Shown one piece after another: positions 34,390 through 42,719 of a DNA stretch of 64,000 nucleotides. This DNA comes from RGIG529 sp050950425. GTDB lineage: Bacteria; Bacillota; Clostridia; Oscillospirales; Oscillospiraceae. A model generated the notes under the pieces. The model saw only the letters and a list, made by a program, of their open reading frames with translations. It did no database searches and was not told the DNA's origin. A program made the translations under genes and the position numbers. Numbering within the stretch: the stretch's first letter is position 1; each line of letters begins with the position of its first letter. The stretch spans positions 1,426,001-1,490,000 of the forward strand of contig JBMNHO010000002.1 in NCBI GenBank assembly GCA_050950425.1, written 5' to 3'.

Positions 34390-35880
34390 TTATCTTTCAT
34401 ATTCGTGTTTCTTGGTCTGCGTCCGTTCCGGCTGCTCGGCTTGGAGTGCAATATCCACGCAACGGCGGATATTTTGAAGCTCGGAAACCTCGGCGCGGGT
34501 GTCTTTCAGCTTTGCATATTCCGCTTCGCGCTTCGCTTTCAGTTCGGCGTGTTCCATTTCCCATGCAGAGATAGGCAAAGACTTCACGCCCTCCGGCAAG
34601 TGGGCGTGAAGAAAGCGGTTTGCGGCGTTCCAGATGGTAAGCTCGGCGCGGTGGGCTTCGGCGTATTTTTCTTGCTTTCCTTTCCATCGGATTTGCTTGT
34701 ACTCGTCTTGAATAGGCTTGTAGCCCAGATAATTCTTGCCGTTCTCAATGAGCTTTTGAAGCTCTTTCATGCGGGTTTCGGCGGCTTTCATACCGTCGCG
34801 GATTGCGCCGGATTTGTCGCTGACAGAGGAGAGAGCAGCGTCAAGCTCGGCAAGTGTGGTAATGCCACGCGCCGCAAGATAATTGACCGCCTTTGATACA
34901 GTTTTCAATTCATCGGCGGCGTGTTGCTGCTGCCAGCCCTGCGAATACTTCCGGCTTTTTTCTCTCTGAACGCTCAAAAACTGCATGAGCAGATTTGCGA
35001 TAGGCGGTGAGGTTGGCTGTTCCGGCGCGGCTTCCCGCGCTTTGAAAAGCTCGGCAATCCAATCTTTGAGCTTGCCGATCTGCGCCCGGATTTCCCGGAT
35101 AAGACGGTTTGCCTTTTGGATATTGCGGTTAAGCTCGCCCTTTTCGGTGGCGATACCTTTCTTCTCCATCTGACAGGCGGCAACTCCCATGTGGACGGTA
35201 GGAAGCTCATCAATGCCGCGCTCGGCGTTGCTGCGGTGGTCGATACGCTCCGGGCGATTTGCCCGTTCAAGGTAGGCGTTGGAAATGTTCGCCCACGCTT
35301 CGCGCCAAATGAGGGCGTTGCCCTTGTCGTTCCAATCCACAAGGTCAACCTTATGCGTCTTGTATCTGCCGCTTGGTAGCCGTATGCGCTCGCCGTTTTC
35401 GTCAAGGTCGTATTCCTTTTTTGACTTCGCCGCCCACTCGCCGCGCTCGTCCAACGGGCGCATGGTAAGCATGATATGACAATGGGGATTGCCCTTGCCG
35501 GTGTCGTGAATGGCAAAGTCTACGCACATTCCCTTTGAAACAAACCCCGAGGAACAAAACTCGCGGACAAGCCGGATTTGTTCCTCTCGTGATAGCTCGA
35601 CGGGCAGGGCTGCGTCTATCTCCCGCGCAAGCTGGGCGTTGCCCGCTTTCTCGTAAAGCTCCACGCTGTTCCAAAGGGTAGAACGGTCAGAGCAAGAGGG
35701 CGGGGCGTGTTCCGGCAAGAGTATTTCCGTATGCACGACGCCGCCCTTGCGGGTGTAGTCATGGGTCATCCCGTCCCATTCGTTTGTGAGCTTTTCGCCG
35801 CTTCGATAGGCGGCTGCGGCAACGGCTGATTTGCCCTTGCCCCGGCTCACGATACTGATGTTGCAATGATATATCGCCAT
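34390..35880 (-). CDS. mobA: IME relaxase, MobA/MobL (MOBQ) family
   Basis: The 496-residue relaxase nicks the IME oriT so the element can travel through another element's channel. The N-terminal nuclease has the tyrosine-bearing start MAIYHCNISIVSRGKGKSAVAAAAYR, the catalytic segment NPHCHIMLTMR near residue 121-131, and EYDLDENG. The last 230 residues are coiled coil. The start at 35,880 follows GGAGGTG; the upstream frame to 36,204 is noncoding and contains an oriT-like hairpin. MobA/MobL enzymes belong to a different family from the ICE relaxase at 725-2128, so the nested element mobilises independently. Confidence 0.92.
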   Translation of the reverse strand: MAIYHCNISIVSRGKGKSAVAAAAYRSGEKLTNEWDGMTHDYTRKGGVVHTEILLPEHAPPSCSDRSTLWNSVELYEKAGNAQLAREIDAALPVELSREEQIRLVREFCSSGFVSKGMCVDFAIHDTGKGNPHCHIMLTMRPLDERGEWAAKSKKEYDLDENGERIRLPSGRYKTHKVDLVDWNDKGNALIWREAWANISNAYLERANRPERIDHRSNAERGIDELPTVHMGVAACQMEKKGIATEKGELNRNIQKANRLIREIRAQIGKLKDWIAELFKAREAAPEQPTSPPIANLLMQFLSVQREKSRKYSQGWQQQHAADELKTVSKAVNYLAARGITTLAELDAALSSVSDKSGAIRDGMKAAETRMKELQKLIENGKNYLGYKPIQDEYKQIRWKGKQEKYAEAHRAELTIWNAANRFLHAHLPEGVKSLPISAWEMEHAELKAKREAEYAKLKDTRAEVSELQNIRRCVDIALQAEQPERTQTKKHEYER

Positions 35881-36212
35881 AGATAGCACCTCCAATCGGG
35901 CGATCATAAAACCCCATGAAAGTGAATACAAGGGGACCCCACGCGAGCCCAGCGCAGCGGGTCGCGTGGGGAAAGGAGGAGCAAGGAAGCGGGCGTAGTT
36001 TTCGCCACAGGCGGAAACGGAGCTTAGCGGACTTTGCGACGACGCCAGCAAGTCGTTCGCTTTCGCGGGGTGTGCAGGGATAGCCGTGCAAGCGGCGCAA
36101 GGGGTGCAGCCCCTTGTTGCGGCAAAGCCGCCATAGCTCCATGCAATGGCTTCCAGCGGACGCACGACACCCGTTAGGGTGTATAAGTGCGCCCTTTGTT
36201 CCAAAGGGTCTT
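35881..36212. other. 332-base region before mobA with oriT-like hairpin
   Basis: No gene is evident. CCCCACGCGA at 35,937-35,946 and its complement at 35,962-35,971 form a 10-bp hairpin 57 bases upstream of the mobA start, directly before AAAGGAGG. Origins of transfer often lie here between the relaxase gene and its accessory gene. The remainder is GC-rich with small inverted repeats (GGGCTGCACCCC near 36,100). Proposed as the IME oriT by position and structure only. Confidence 0.5.
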
Positions 36213-36506
36213 TTAGCTTGTCGCGTTCTCGGCTCGTTTTCTCAAAAACTCCCGCGCTGGCTCACTCGTCAAAGCAAGACGGAAAAAGGTCTGCGCGTCC
36301 TCGTCTGGCATGGTGATGAGCTCCGGCACAACGCTTTCAATGAAGCCGCCCCGCGAACAAAGGCGGTGGTTGCGCTCCTTGCGTTCCTCGCGGGATAACT
36401 TCTGCTTGATGATTTTCTCCCTGTTCTGATACTGCCGGATTTTCTTCTCGTTTTCCTCGATTTCGGCGGTCAGCTCATCGTAGGTTTTCTCTTTCGGTTT
36501 TGTCAT
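36213..36506 (-). CDS. DUF3847-type mobilisation accessory protein
   Basis: The 97-residue protein is a charged coiled coil (EKKIRQYQNREKIIKQKLSREERKERN at residues 19-45) and matches the DUF3847 family, which is usually found beside MobA/MobL relaxases. By position it may play a MobC-like part at oriT (inference). Start at 36,506 with GGAGGA eight bases upstream. Confidence 0.8.
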   Translation of the reverse strand: MTKPKEKTYDELTAEIEENEKKIRQYQNREKIIKQKLSREERKERNHRLCSRGGFIESVVPELITMPDEDAQTFFRLALTSEPAREFLRKRAENATS

Positions 36507-36581
36507 GGGTAGTCCTCCTTTTTGTTCATAGGTATAAGAAAAGAGCAGTCGATTTCTCGGCTGCTCTTGGTTGAAAACGAT

Positions 36582-37328
36582 TTAATTTTTGCTCACATAT
36601 TTATATGCGTCATCCGTAATTGCACCAGCATCATCATACCAAACGCCCGATTTCTCAAATGGGAAGTATTCACATTTGTATATTTCCGGGTTCTTATTCG
36701 GGTCATAGATAAAGCTCGGCGCACCATTTATATAGTTTCCTGTAAATTCGGTAAGCGATATTCCTTGATCGGGGTCAAGATAAAGAGAACCATCTTCAAC
36801 AAGTAGTGCAACCGTCAACTTTTGAGCGTTAATGCGTTCTTCATCATAATAGTCGAAGCGTATCATAATACAATTTTCAAAGGAAGCGTTTACTATATCA
36901 GAACCGTACTCCATTAGGCTATCAAGGTTTTCGCTCAACTGCTGCAATACCATTTCCAGCAGAAACATACTTGAGTTCACATCGCTCCAATCGTCGTTGA
37001 TGCTGTTGTCATAGCAATACAAGTTGACGAGGATTTCACGATACTTAACATCTGCATTGATATAGCAACTGATAGGCTCGGTAACATCAAGCATGGCGTT
37101 CAGATTATCATTCAAGGTTTTTTGTATTGTTTCTTCAAGACCAACTTCGATGGGCGGTACTGTACTATTTGAGTTTTCTTTTGGAACATCACTTGGCTTG
37201 TCTATTTGCTGTTCTTCAACAGGCGGGTCATTGATGGGTAAATCCGCAGAAACCGCTGGTACAGTTTCGCTTTGACAGGCGGTCAGAAAAACCAACAGAG
37301 CAACGATAAAAAGAATGTATTTTTTCAA
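36582..37328 (-). CDS. lipoprotein of unknown function (IME cargo)
   Basis: The 248-residue protein starts with a lipoprotein signal: MKKYILFIVALLVFLTAC, with the lipidated cysteine at 18. A P/E/S-rich linker follows (about 22-60). The mature part (about 65-248) is acidic, mixed alpha/beta, without a motif I recognise. The start codon is a TTG whose last two bases begin the TGA stop of the upstream gene (ATTGA), with AAAGGTGAG upstream, so translation is coupled. The DNA is AT-rich relative to the IME core, a sign of cargo. A role in surface exclusion or in sensing, together with the upstream gene, is possible but not shown. Confidence 0.75.
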   Translation of the reverse strand: MKKYILFIVALLVFLTACQSETVPAVSADLPINDPPVEEQQIDKPSDVPKENSNSTVPPIEVGLEETIQKTLNDNLNAMLDVTEPISCYINADVKYREILVNLYCYDNSINDDWSDVNSSMFLLEMVLQQLSENLDSLMEYGSDIVNASFENCIMIRFDYYDEERINAQKLTVALLVEDGSLYLDPDQGISLTEFTGNYINGAPSFIYDPNKNPEIYKCEYFPFEKSGVWYDDAGAITDDAYKYVSKN

Positions 37329-38140
37329 TTCTGCTCACCTTTTTCAATGTCAGCAAAGGCGTCAAAGATTGCTTTTGCGTGTTCTGCTCTCGAAATCTTT
37401 GCGCTCTCTGGTCGCTGTGTAATCACAATCTTGGGGTGAAAATGAAAAGCATCGCTTATGCCGCTGCCTATAATGACTTGCTTTGCATCTTCATATAAGT
37501 CAACGCCTATTTCGTCTACAAAGGCGTACTCGTTTAATCCCTTTCCAATCGGCTTATACCACCAATCGCCAGTGATAAAAATAATATGGGTCGGGCGCAA
37601 ATAAGAAATCTCTTTTCTCAAAATCCTCGCACAACTATTCAGCGTTTCACGAATGAGCTTATTGCTTGGATTGCCGGATTTATAAGGGGCTACTTTATAG
37701 AGGTTTGTCCATGCCATGTGCTCTGACCAGTTATCGTCGATGCCATATTGATTTAATACAGCATGGCAAAGCTGGAAAAACGGAGATTTATTGTAGTTGT
37801 ATATTTCTTCTCCGCTCTTATTAAAGACTTTTCCTTTGCTGATGTATCCGGTGTCAATGGCGCTGTCAAAGACTTGGTCGACAACTGCCTTTATGGAGTC
37901 TTTCTTAAACTCAATTTCCCAACCGTTTACTGCCCTGCCTACAAACAAAAGGCGAAAAGGTTTTCCGGCATAGCAATTCCCGGTAAATTTGCTTCCTTTC
38001 ATAAGCGGCATACTTGTTAAGCCATTTTCAGAATCTCCTAACCGGTTTATCAGCGGTGATAGCATCCTTGCATATTCCGCTTTAATATCTGCTATTCGCC
38101 CATGCTGACCGCCACTGATTTCTAAATCAACAGTACCCAT
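37325..38140 (-). CDS. unknown protein, faintly like uracil-DNA glycosylases (IME cargo)
   Basis: The 271-residue protein has the order FRLLFVGRAVNGWE (about 65-80), WTNLYKVAPYKSGNPSNKLI (about 150-169) and LRPTHIIFITGDWWYKP (about 185-202). These recall the strand-loop pattern of the uracil-DNA-glycosylase fold, but the catalytic motifs are not clear, so I do not assign enzyme activity. It starts at 38,140 with GGAGGGTAAAT upstream. It overlaps the lipoprotein gene, so both form a two-gene unit within the IME. AT-rich composition suggests separate acquisition. Confidence 0.6.
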   Translation of the reverse strand: MGTVDLEISGGQHGRIADIKAEYARMLSPLINRLGDSENGLTSMPLMKGSKFTGNCYAGKPFRLLFVGRAVNGWEIEFKKDSIKAVVDQVFDSAIDTGYISKGKVFNKSGEEIYNYNKSPFFQLCHAVLNQYGIDDNWSEHMAWTNLYKVAPYKSGNPSNKLIRETLNSCARILRKEISYLRPTHIIFITGDWWYKPIGKGLNEYAFVDEIGVDLYEDAKQVIIGSGISDAFHFHPKIVITQRPESAKISRAEHAKAIFDAFADIEKGEQN

Positions 38141-38305
38141 ATTTACCCTCCTGCCGTAATTCTTCTGCATATGCTTATATAGAGTTCGTTGTAAAACTCA
38201 AAATCACTCTTTTCAAATACAATTTCTCGATTATGCACAAATTAGCACAAAATGGAATCAATTCTTGAGCAAATTATACCACGAAAAAATGAATAATTCT
38301 ACCCA

Positions 38306-38602
38306 TCATTTCAGCCTGGCGGCGGCGTTGCTCTCCCTCGCGTATCTCCGGGCGGCTTCCCGCCGTCCCTCACTATATGGGGCTGTCAGACGGAAAGAGA
38401 AACGCCCCTTGACGATTTCAAAGCTCTTATAGCCCTGCTCCGCGTCCTCGTCGGTCTGCTTGCATAGGTCGGGATAGCGTCCGGCATAGGCGGTCAGACG
38501 GTTTTTGAGGTCAGTGTTGTGGGTGCGTATCTCAATGACGGGGCTTGCCTCGTCAAAGTAGATTTCGGTGGTCTTGTCGCGCTTTTTCAAGCCTGTTTTC
38601 AT
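38306..38602 (-). CDS. small conserved mobile-element protein, 98 residues
   Basis: The function is unknown. It is the IME counterpart of the ICE protein at 15,947-16,234: a middle IEIRTHNTDLKNRL and a basic end APYSEGRREAARRYARE. Located between tnpV and the cargo pair. The ATG at 38,602 has GAAAGGACAG upstream. Arginine-rich; may bind nucleic acid (inference). Confidence 0.7.
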   Translation of the reverse strand: MKTGLKKRDKTTEIYFDEASPVIEIRTHNTDLKNRLTAYAGRYPDLCKQTDEDAEQGYKSFEIVKGRFSFRLTAPYSEGRREAARRYARESNAAARLK

Positions 38603-38695
38603 TTTCTGTCCTTTCTACGCTCCCGTTACGCAATAGGGGCGATTTTCGGCTGTTTTCTCCGGCTCTTGACTTGGAGAAAACAGCGATTTTCCCAT

Positions 38696-38732
38696 AGAAA
38701 ACGCCCGGACGATACATATACCTATCCGGGCG
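38696..38732 (-). terminator. rho-independent terminator after IME tnpV
   Basis: On the minus strand CGCCCGGA and TCCGGGCG flank a 15-base loop and precede TTTTC. It ends the recombinase-tnpV transcript before the 98-residue gene. A second perfect inverted pair, CTGTTTTCTCC, lies at 38,653-38,686. Confidence 0.75.
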
Positions 38733-38772
38733 TTCCTGTCGGCAAATATGCGGTTTTTACGGCTCTTGACCG

Positions 38773-39099
38773 TCAAATATAAATAAGCTCCGCTTTGATG
38801 ATTTCCTCGGCTCTCGCCTTGCAGTTGTTCATCAGCCCTACCCATTTCATGGGGTTGGCGGCTTTCAGTGCTTCGGTAGCTCCCGCGCTCTTTGCAAGCT
38901 CCGTCATGATAAGGTCAAGGCGACTCTGCGCGGCTTGACCTATCTCGGCACAATGGGGGTAGAGCTTTTCACTCGCCACAAGTGCGGTGTAAAGGTCGGG
39001 GCGGTAGCCCTCAAGGTAGGCTTTCCGCAAGCGTCCGTAATGCCCAATATACGGGCGCGGGGCTGCGGGGGTGTTGCCGTTGTCGATTAACTTTCTCAT
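38773..39099 (-). CDS. tnpV: TnpV-like transposon protein of the IME
   Basis: The 108-residue protein belongs to the TnpV family; it ends MKWVGLMNN, AEEIIKAELIYI. The start at 39,099 overlaps the recombinase stop (ATGA) and has AAAGGAG ten bases upstream. TnpV commonly follows large serine recombinases in IMEs, but its task is unknown. It is the clear relative of the nested copy inside the ICE helicase at 10,329-10,682. Confidence 0.85.
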   Translation of the reverse strand: MRKLIDNGNTPAAPRPYIGHYGRLRKAYLEGYRPDLYTALVASEKLYPHCAEIGQAAQSRLDLIMTELAKSAGATEALKAANPMKWVGLMNNCKARAEEIIKAELIYI

Positions 39100-41153
39100 G
39101 CGATTTTTTCTCCTTTCTCGTCTTGTGCGGCGGCTTCTTCGGCTAACTTCCTGTTGCGCCATCTTTTGATTTGAGCGTTTTTCCGGCTGCGATAATCCGC
39201 AAGGCGTTCCGCTTCCTCCGGCGTAAGCTCCGCGCCCTCGCGTTTGAGAGCGGCAAGCTCTTTGAGAGTGCGGGGCTTGGGAGGCTTCTCCGGCTCGTCG
39301 GCTTTGCGCTTGTCGCGCCATTCCTTTTGCCACGCCCGGTTGTGTGCAAGCCGCTGTTCCTCCGTTTCCTGTTCCTCCGGTGTGAGCAAGCCCGCCTTTT
39401 TCCTCGCGGTAAAATCCCGCTTTTCCTGTTTGCGCTGCTCATATCGCGCCCGTTCACGCTCTTTTGAGCGTTCTTCTTTTGCCGTCTGTTCCTCTTGCTG
39501 GCGTCGTTGTTCTTCTATCTCCATCGGCGTTACGACTTCGTCGGGTACTTCAAACGCGCCGATAAAGTTCAAATAAATATCTACCCTTTGGCGGCGACTG
39601 TTGCCGCGTCCCTCGCCCTCGTGGACGATTACCTTTTCAATAAACTCGTTGAGCATGGGCGTTGTAAGCTCGGTAAAATCGGTGTACCGCTTGGCAAGTT
39701 CGATAAACTTATCGGTGTTCAGTCTGTCGGCGTTCCATGTGTCAAGCTGCCCCTGCCACTCGGCTATGGACGCTTCAAGCCCGGTCTGTTCCTCGTCGTA
39801 CTCGGCAAGTAGACGGGTAAAATGCTTGTCGGGGATTTTGCCCGTCGCGTTGCCCTCATACAGCTTTTTCACAAGCCCGTCAAGCTCGGTATGGCGTTTC
39901 TTCGCCCGGTTTAGCCTCTGCTTGCAATCCTTAACGGCTTCCTCCTGCCGCAAGCTGGACGCTTCCCGCACACGCTGAATAAACTCCTTTTCGTTGTTCT
40001 GAACATACCAGCTCACGCGCTGAATGGCGGTCAGTATGGCGGCTTCCATCTTCGCTGTGGGGATATAGTGCATGGCACAATCGCGGGTCAGTTGGCGGTA
40101 GTTTGAACAGGTAAAGGCATCGTCAAGCCATTTGCCCTGCACAAGATTGTATCGGTGGGTCAGTTTCGCGCCGCAATCGGCGCAGTAGAGAAGCCCGGTC
40201 AAACGGTGGGGCTGCTCGTCGCGCTTCGGCGGTCTGTGCTTCGTTTTTCGTAGGCGTTGGGCGTTGTTCCATGTTTCCACGTCCACAATGGCGGGGATTG
40301 CTCCCTCGAAAACATACTGTTCTTCCGGCGCGGTCTTGCGTGTGCTTTTGGTCTTGTAGTTCTCGCAGACGGTCTTTCCCAAAACCTTATGCCCCATGTA
40401 CTCCGGGCGTTTGAGAATGTAGCTTATGGTCGTTGCCGACCATGCGTAAGGGTCGGCGTATTTTGCGGCTCGGACGGGTGCGCCTATGCGTTTCCAATGC
40501 TCGGACGGGATAGGGATTTGCTCGGCGCGGAGCGTCTTTGCTATGCCGTTTATACCCACTCCGGCGATAATCATTTGAAATATGCGGCGCACAACGGCTG
40601 CGGCTTCCTCGTCAATTACCCATTCGCCTTTGTTCTCCTTGGAAGCAAGGTAGCCATAGGAAACCGCGCCGGAGCAGCGCAAGCCCTTTTCCATTCTCGA
40701 CTTGAAAACGGTCTTGATTTTCCGGCTCGTATCGGCAACATACCACTCGTTTATGACATCGCGGAAGATGGACATTATATCAAAGCCGTTTGCCGTATCA
40801 AGGTTGTCATTGGCGGCGATGAAGCGGACATTGAACTCGTCAAAGGTGCGTTTCAGCAAGCCCACCTCGACAACATCACGCCCAATTCTGCTTTGGTCTT
40901 TGATGATAACAGTTGCCACATTTCCCGCCCGGATTTCTTCAAGCATAAGGTCAAGCCCCGGGCGCTTGAAGGTCGTACCACGCACGCCATCATCTGTGAA
41001 ATGCCGGATATTCTGAAAGCCGTTTTTCCGGGCGTAATCCTCTAAAATACGCTTCTGATTTTCGATTGACACACTCTCGCCGGAACGCTCATCGTCATGG
41101 GAAAGACGCTCGTATAAGGCGGTGATTTTGCCGTTATTCTGCTGTTTGCTCAT
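39096..41153 (-). CDS. large serine recombinase of the IME
   Basis: The 685-residue enzyme excises and inserts the element. The resolvase domain (1-150) has the catalytic serine S18 in ALYERLSHDDE, and downstream RFTDD-type and IIKDQSRIGRD segments. A recombinase domain follows (about 165-290, GYLASKENKGEW), then a zinc-ribbon domain (YCADCGAKLTHRY) near residue 325, and a long charged C-terminal coiled coil. Such Tn4451/TndX-type enzymes leave very short core duplications, in agreement with the GGAA at both virD4 junctions. The ATG at 41,153 is preceded by GGAGGTATCACC. It lies 57 bases inside the right end. Confidence 0.95.
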   Translation of the reverse strand: MSKQQNNGKITALYERLSHDDERSGESVSIENQKRILEDYARKNGFQNIRHFTDDGVRGTTFKRPGLDLMLEEIRAGNVATVIIKDQSRIGRDVVEVGLLKRTFDEFNVRFIAANDNLDTANGFDIMSIFRDVINEWYVADTSRKIKTVFKSRMEKGLRCSGAVSYGYLASKENKGEWVIDEEAAAVVRRIFQMIIAGVGINGIAKTLRAEQIPIPSEHWKRIGAPVRAAKYADPYAWSATTISYILKRPEYMGHKVLGKTVCENYKTKSTRKTAPEEQYVFEGAIPAIVDVETWNNAQRLRKTKHRPPKRDEQPHRLTGLLYCADCGAKLTHRYNLVQGKWLDDAFTCSNYRQLTRDCAMHYIPTAKMEAAILTAIQRVSWYVQNNEKEFIQRVREASSLRQEEAVKDCKQRLNRAKKRHTELDGLVKKLYEGNATGKIPDKHFTRLLAEYDEEQTGLEASIAEWQGQLDTWNADRLNTDKFIELAKRYTDFTELTTPMLNEFIEKVIVHEGEGRGNSRRQRVDIYLNFIGAFEVPDEVVTPMEIEEQRRQQEEQTAKEERSKERERARYEQRKQEKRDFTARKKAGLLTPEEQETEEQRLAHNRAWQKEWRDKRKADEPEKPPKPRTLKELAALKREGAELTPEEAERLADYRSRKNAQIKRWRNRKLAEEAAAQDEKGEKIA

Positions 41154-41198
41154 TGGTGATACCTCCTTCTTTGAGGATTTAGAAAACCTCTGTCCTTA

Positions 41199-41732
41199 TT
41201 ATAGGCTTCCATTGGGGTCTGTAATGACATAGGAACTGTGCATCTGCATGAGATTTGGCTTAAGCCAGAAGCGGGTTTTACCCGAACCGGAGCCGCCCAC
41301 CACCAGCACATTTTTATTTCGGGCGGTCTTGGGATTCTTGGGGCGGCTGTTCATGGTAAGGCTTTCGGTGGCGGTCAGGATAACATTGTTGTCTGGCTTT
41401 GGGTCAACATAGGGCTTGATGTCCTCGGCATTACCCCAGCGGGCGCTGCCGTACTCCACATTTTTTCGGTATTTCTTCGCATTTTTGCCTCTAACATAAA
41501 CGACCAGCCGAAGCACCGTTCCGCAGAGAATGCCCACAACAAGGTCAAAAGGCTGAAAGCTGGGAGCGGCAGACTGAAAGGCGGCGGCGAAGCCATCCAG
41601 AATACTGGGGATTTTTGTAGCGAAATCGCTGCCCGCTGAAAGGCGGTATGCCTGACCGATTTTTGTTGCGAACACGCCGATGAGAACATAGGGCAGATTG
41701 GGGAGAATCAGCTTTTTTACATTTATCTTCAT
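41199..41732 (-). pseudogene. virD4: virD4 (coupling protein), 5' fragment
   Basis: This is the N-terminal 177 residues of the coupling protein: two transmembrane helices (about 12-30 and 62-82), the family stretch YGSARWGNAEDIKPY, and Walker A VGGSGSGKTRF. ICE sequence ends at DPNG (41,207-41,210); the last codons and the stop at 41,199 come from IME DNA. The Walker B half is at 30,572-31,819. The truncated protein would insert in the membrane without a complete ATPase. The start overlaps the stop of pcfB by four bases. Confidence 0.93.
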
Positions 41733-42214
41733 CGCTCAATCTCCTTTTTCTTAACCCTGTTCACCACAGCGTTTTTCACCAGCTCCTTAAACTTTTGAAG
41801 CTGTGCCAGCACAGAGGGGCGCTGCGCCTTTTTCACCGTCTTGGCGGCATATTCGGTAAACGCGGCGGTGAGAGCATCGGCATCCTTGGCCTTGAAGAAC
41901 ACAAGGTATTTGGGCGGGGTCACGTTTTGGTCTTTCTTTATAGCGAAGTCTACTCCGTATTTCCGGGCAACACGCTCAAAATCCTTGATATTGCTGTTAT
42001 TGATCTCGATGTTGGAAACACCCTGATTCTGCCCGATAAGCTCCTTGACCGACTGCTTGCCATGCGGAACAACATCGCCGGTGCGCTGTTTTTCCAGCTT
42101 GACCTCCTTGCGGTGGGCGAGATATTTTGCTATAGCGGCTTTTATAAGCCTGCCGGAGAGCTTGGTGCCGCTGACTACCAGAGTAACAGACCTGTTTTCA
42201 ATATCTTCTTGCAT
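41729..42214 (-). CDS. pcfB: PcfB/DUF3801-type mobilisation protein
   Basis: The 161-residue protein matches the PcfB family of Gram-positive conjugative elements, commonly directly upstream of the coupling protein, as here (4-base overlap with virD4). Recognisable parts are SGRLIKAAIAKYL, the central EINNSNIKDFERVARKYGVDFA and PPKYLVFFKAKDADAL, and a basic C-terminal tail. It may link the relaxosome to VirD4 (inferred from pCF10). ATG at 42,214, GGAGG upstream. Confidence 0.88.
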   Translation of the reverse strand: MQEDIENRSVTLVVSGTKLSGRLIKAAIAKYLAHRKEVKLEKQRTGDVVPHGKQSVKELIGQNQGVSNIEINNSNIKDFERVARKYGVDFAIKKDQNVTPPKYLVFFKAKDADALTAAFTEYAAKTVKKAQRPSVLAQLQKFKELVKNAVVNRVKKKEIER

Positions 42215-42230
42215 GGATAATCACCTCCAT

Positions 42231-42575
42231 TCAGGATTGCCGCCCTTGCGTCTTGACTGTAAGAATGCCGTCAAGCGTAGTAGCAGTGATGCGCAAACGC
42301 TCGGCAATGGCGATGTCGCTCTTTACGGTTTCATCAACAGCAGCGCCGCAGACCACCAGCACATGGGAGCGCCGGAGGTAATCGCGGCCAATGTCAATGC
42401 CATCCTTATGCTCTTGCGGGATTTCATCGTTGATGAACAGCGGCAGGAACAGAAGTGGGCAGACCGGGGAGAATCCGGCATCGTAAACAGCGCGGCAGTA
42501 CCGGGCAGCGTTTTCGGTGTTTTCAAACTCGTTATCACCCCAAGGGGCGGTGATGTAAGCCATAGGTCTTTTCAT
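42231..42575 (-). CDS. nucleoside deoxyribosyltransferase-like protein
   Basis: The 114-residue protein has the fold pattern of small nucleoside 2-deoxyribosyltransferase/DUF4406-type proteins: MAYITAPWGD at the first strand, ENAARYCRAVYDAGFSPVCPLLFLP, GRDYLRRSHVLVVCGAAVDE. No catalytic glutamate can be assigned confidently. Conserved members lie near repA in Tn1549 ICEs. The start overlaps the stop of a 20-codon ORF upstream (CTATGA). Confidence 0.65.
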   Translation of the reverse strand: MKRPMAYITAPWGDNEFENTENAARYCRAVYDAGFSPVCPLLFLPLFINDEIPQEHKDGIDIGRDYLRRSHVLVVCGAAVDETVKSDIAIAERLRITATTLDGILTVKTQGRQS

Positions 42576-42634
42576 AGCGTCGTCGCAACCTCCATATCAT
42601 TCGTTTCCGCGCAAAGCGCGAAAAGCTCATTCAT
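42572..42634 (-). CDS. 20-codon leader-like ORF
   Basis: MNELFALCAETND and seven more residues, preceded by AAAGGAGGAGCACCGTA and ending in the ATGA overlap with the next gene. Its very strong ribosome site and the coupling suggest it is translated, perhaps only to deliver ribosomes to the next gene. No function is implied by the peptide. Confidence 0.4.
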   Translation of the reverse strand: MNELFALCAETNDMEVATTL

Positions 42635-42719
42635 TACGGTGCTCCTCCTTTCCCCAACGAATCTGCGATTCGCCGGGGGCCCCGAAGCTCCTTTCAAATT
42701 TGGGCATTAAAAAAGCAGC

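Larger units (their letters stand above)
31816..41210. mobile_element. integrative mobilizable element nested in virD4
   Basis: About 9.4 kb separates the two halves of virD4. The left and right junctions share only TTCC on the plus strand (GGAA on the coding strand), the short core duplication expected of large serine recombinases. Inside are a large serine recombinase next to the right end, TnpV, a small conserved protein, a UDG-like/lipoprotein pair, DUF3847, a MobA/MobL relaxase, a Cys-rich protein, a primase-helicase and TnpW. Closing the element at GGAA regenerates an in-frame virD4 (...TDPNG then TLILEC...). Near the left end, TAAAATGCA and TGCATTTTA at 31,826-31,867 form an inverted pair that could be recombinase arms. 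Confidence 0.93.

Noticed and set aside
34390..36204. Full open frame of the IME relaxase from 36,204
   Set aside because: The true start is 35,880 with a GGAGG site; the extra 108 codons cover the oriT-like noncoding region.
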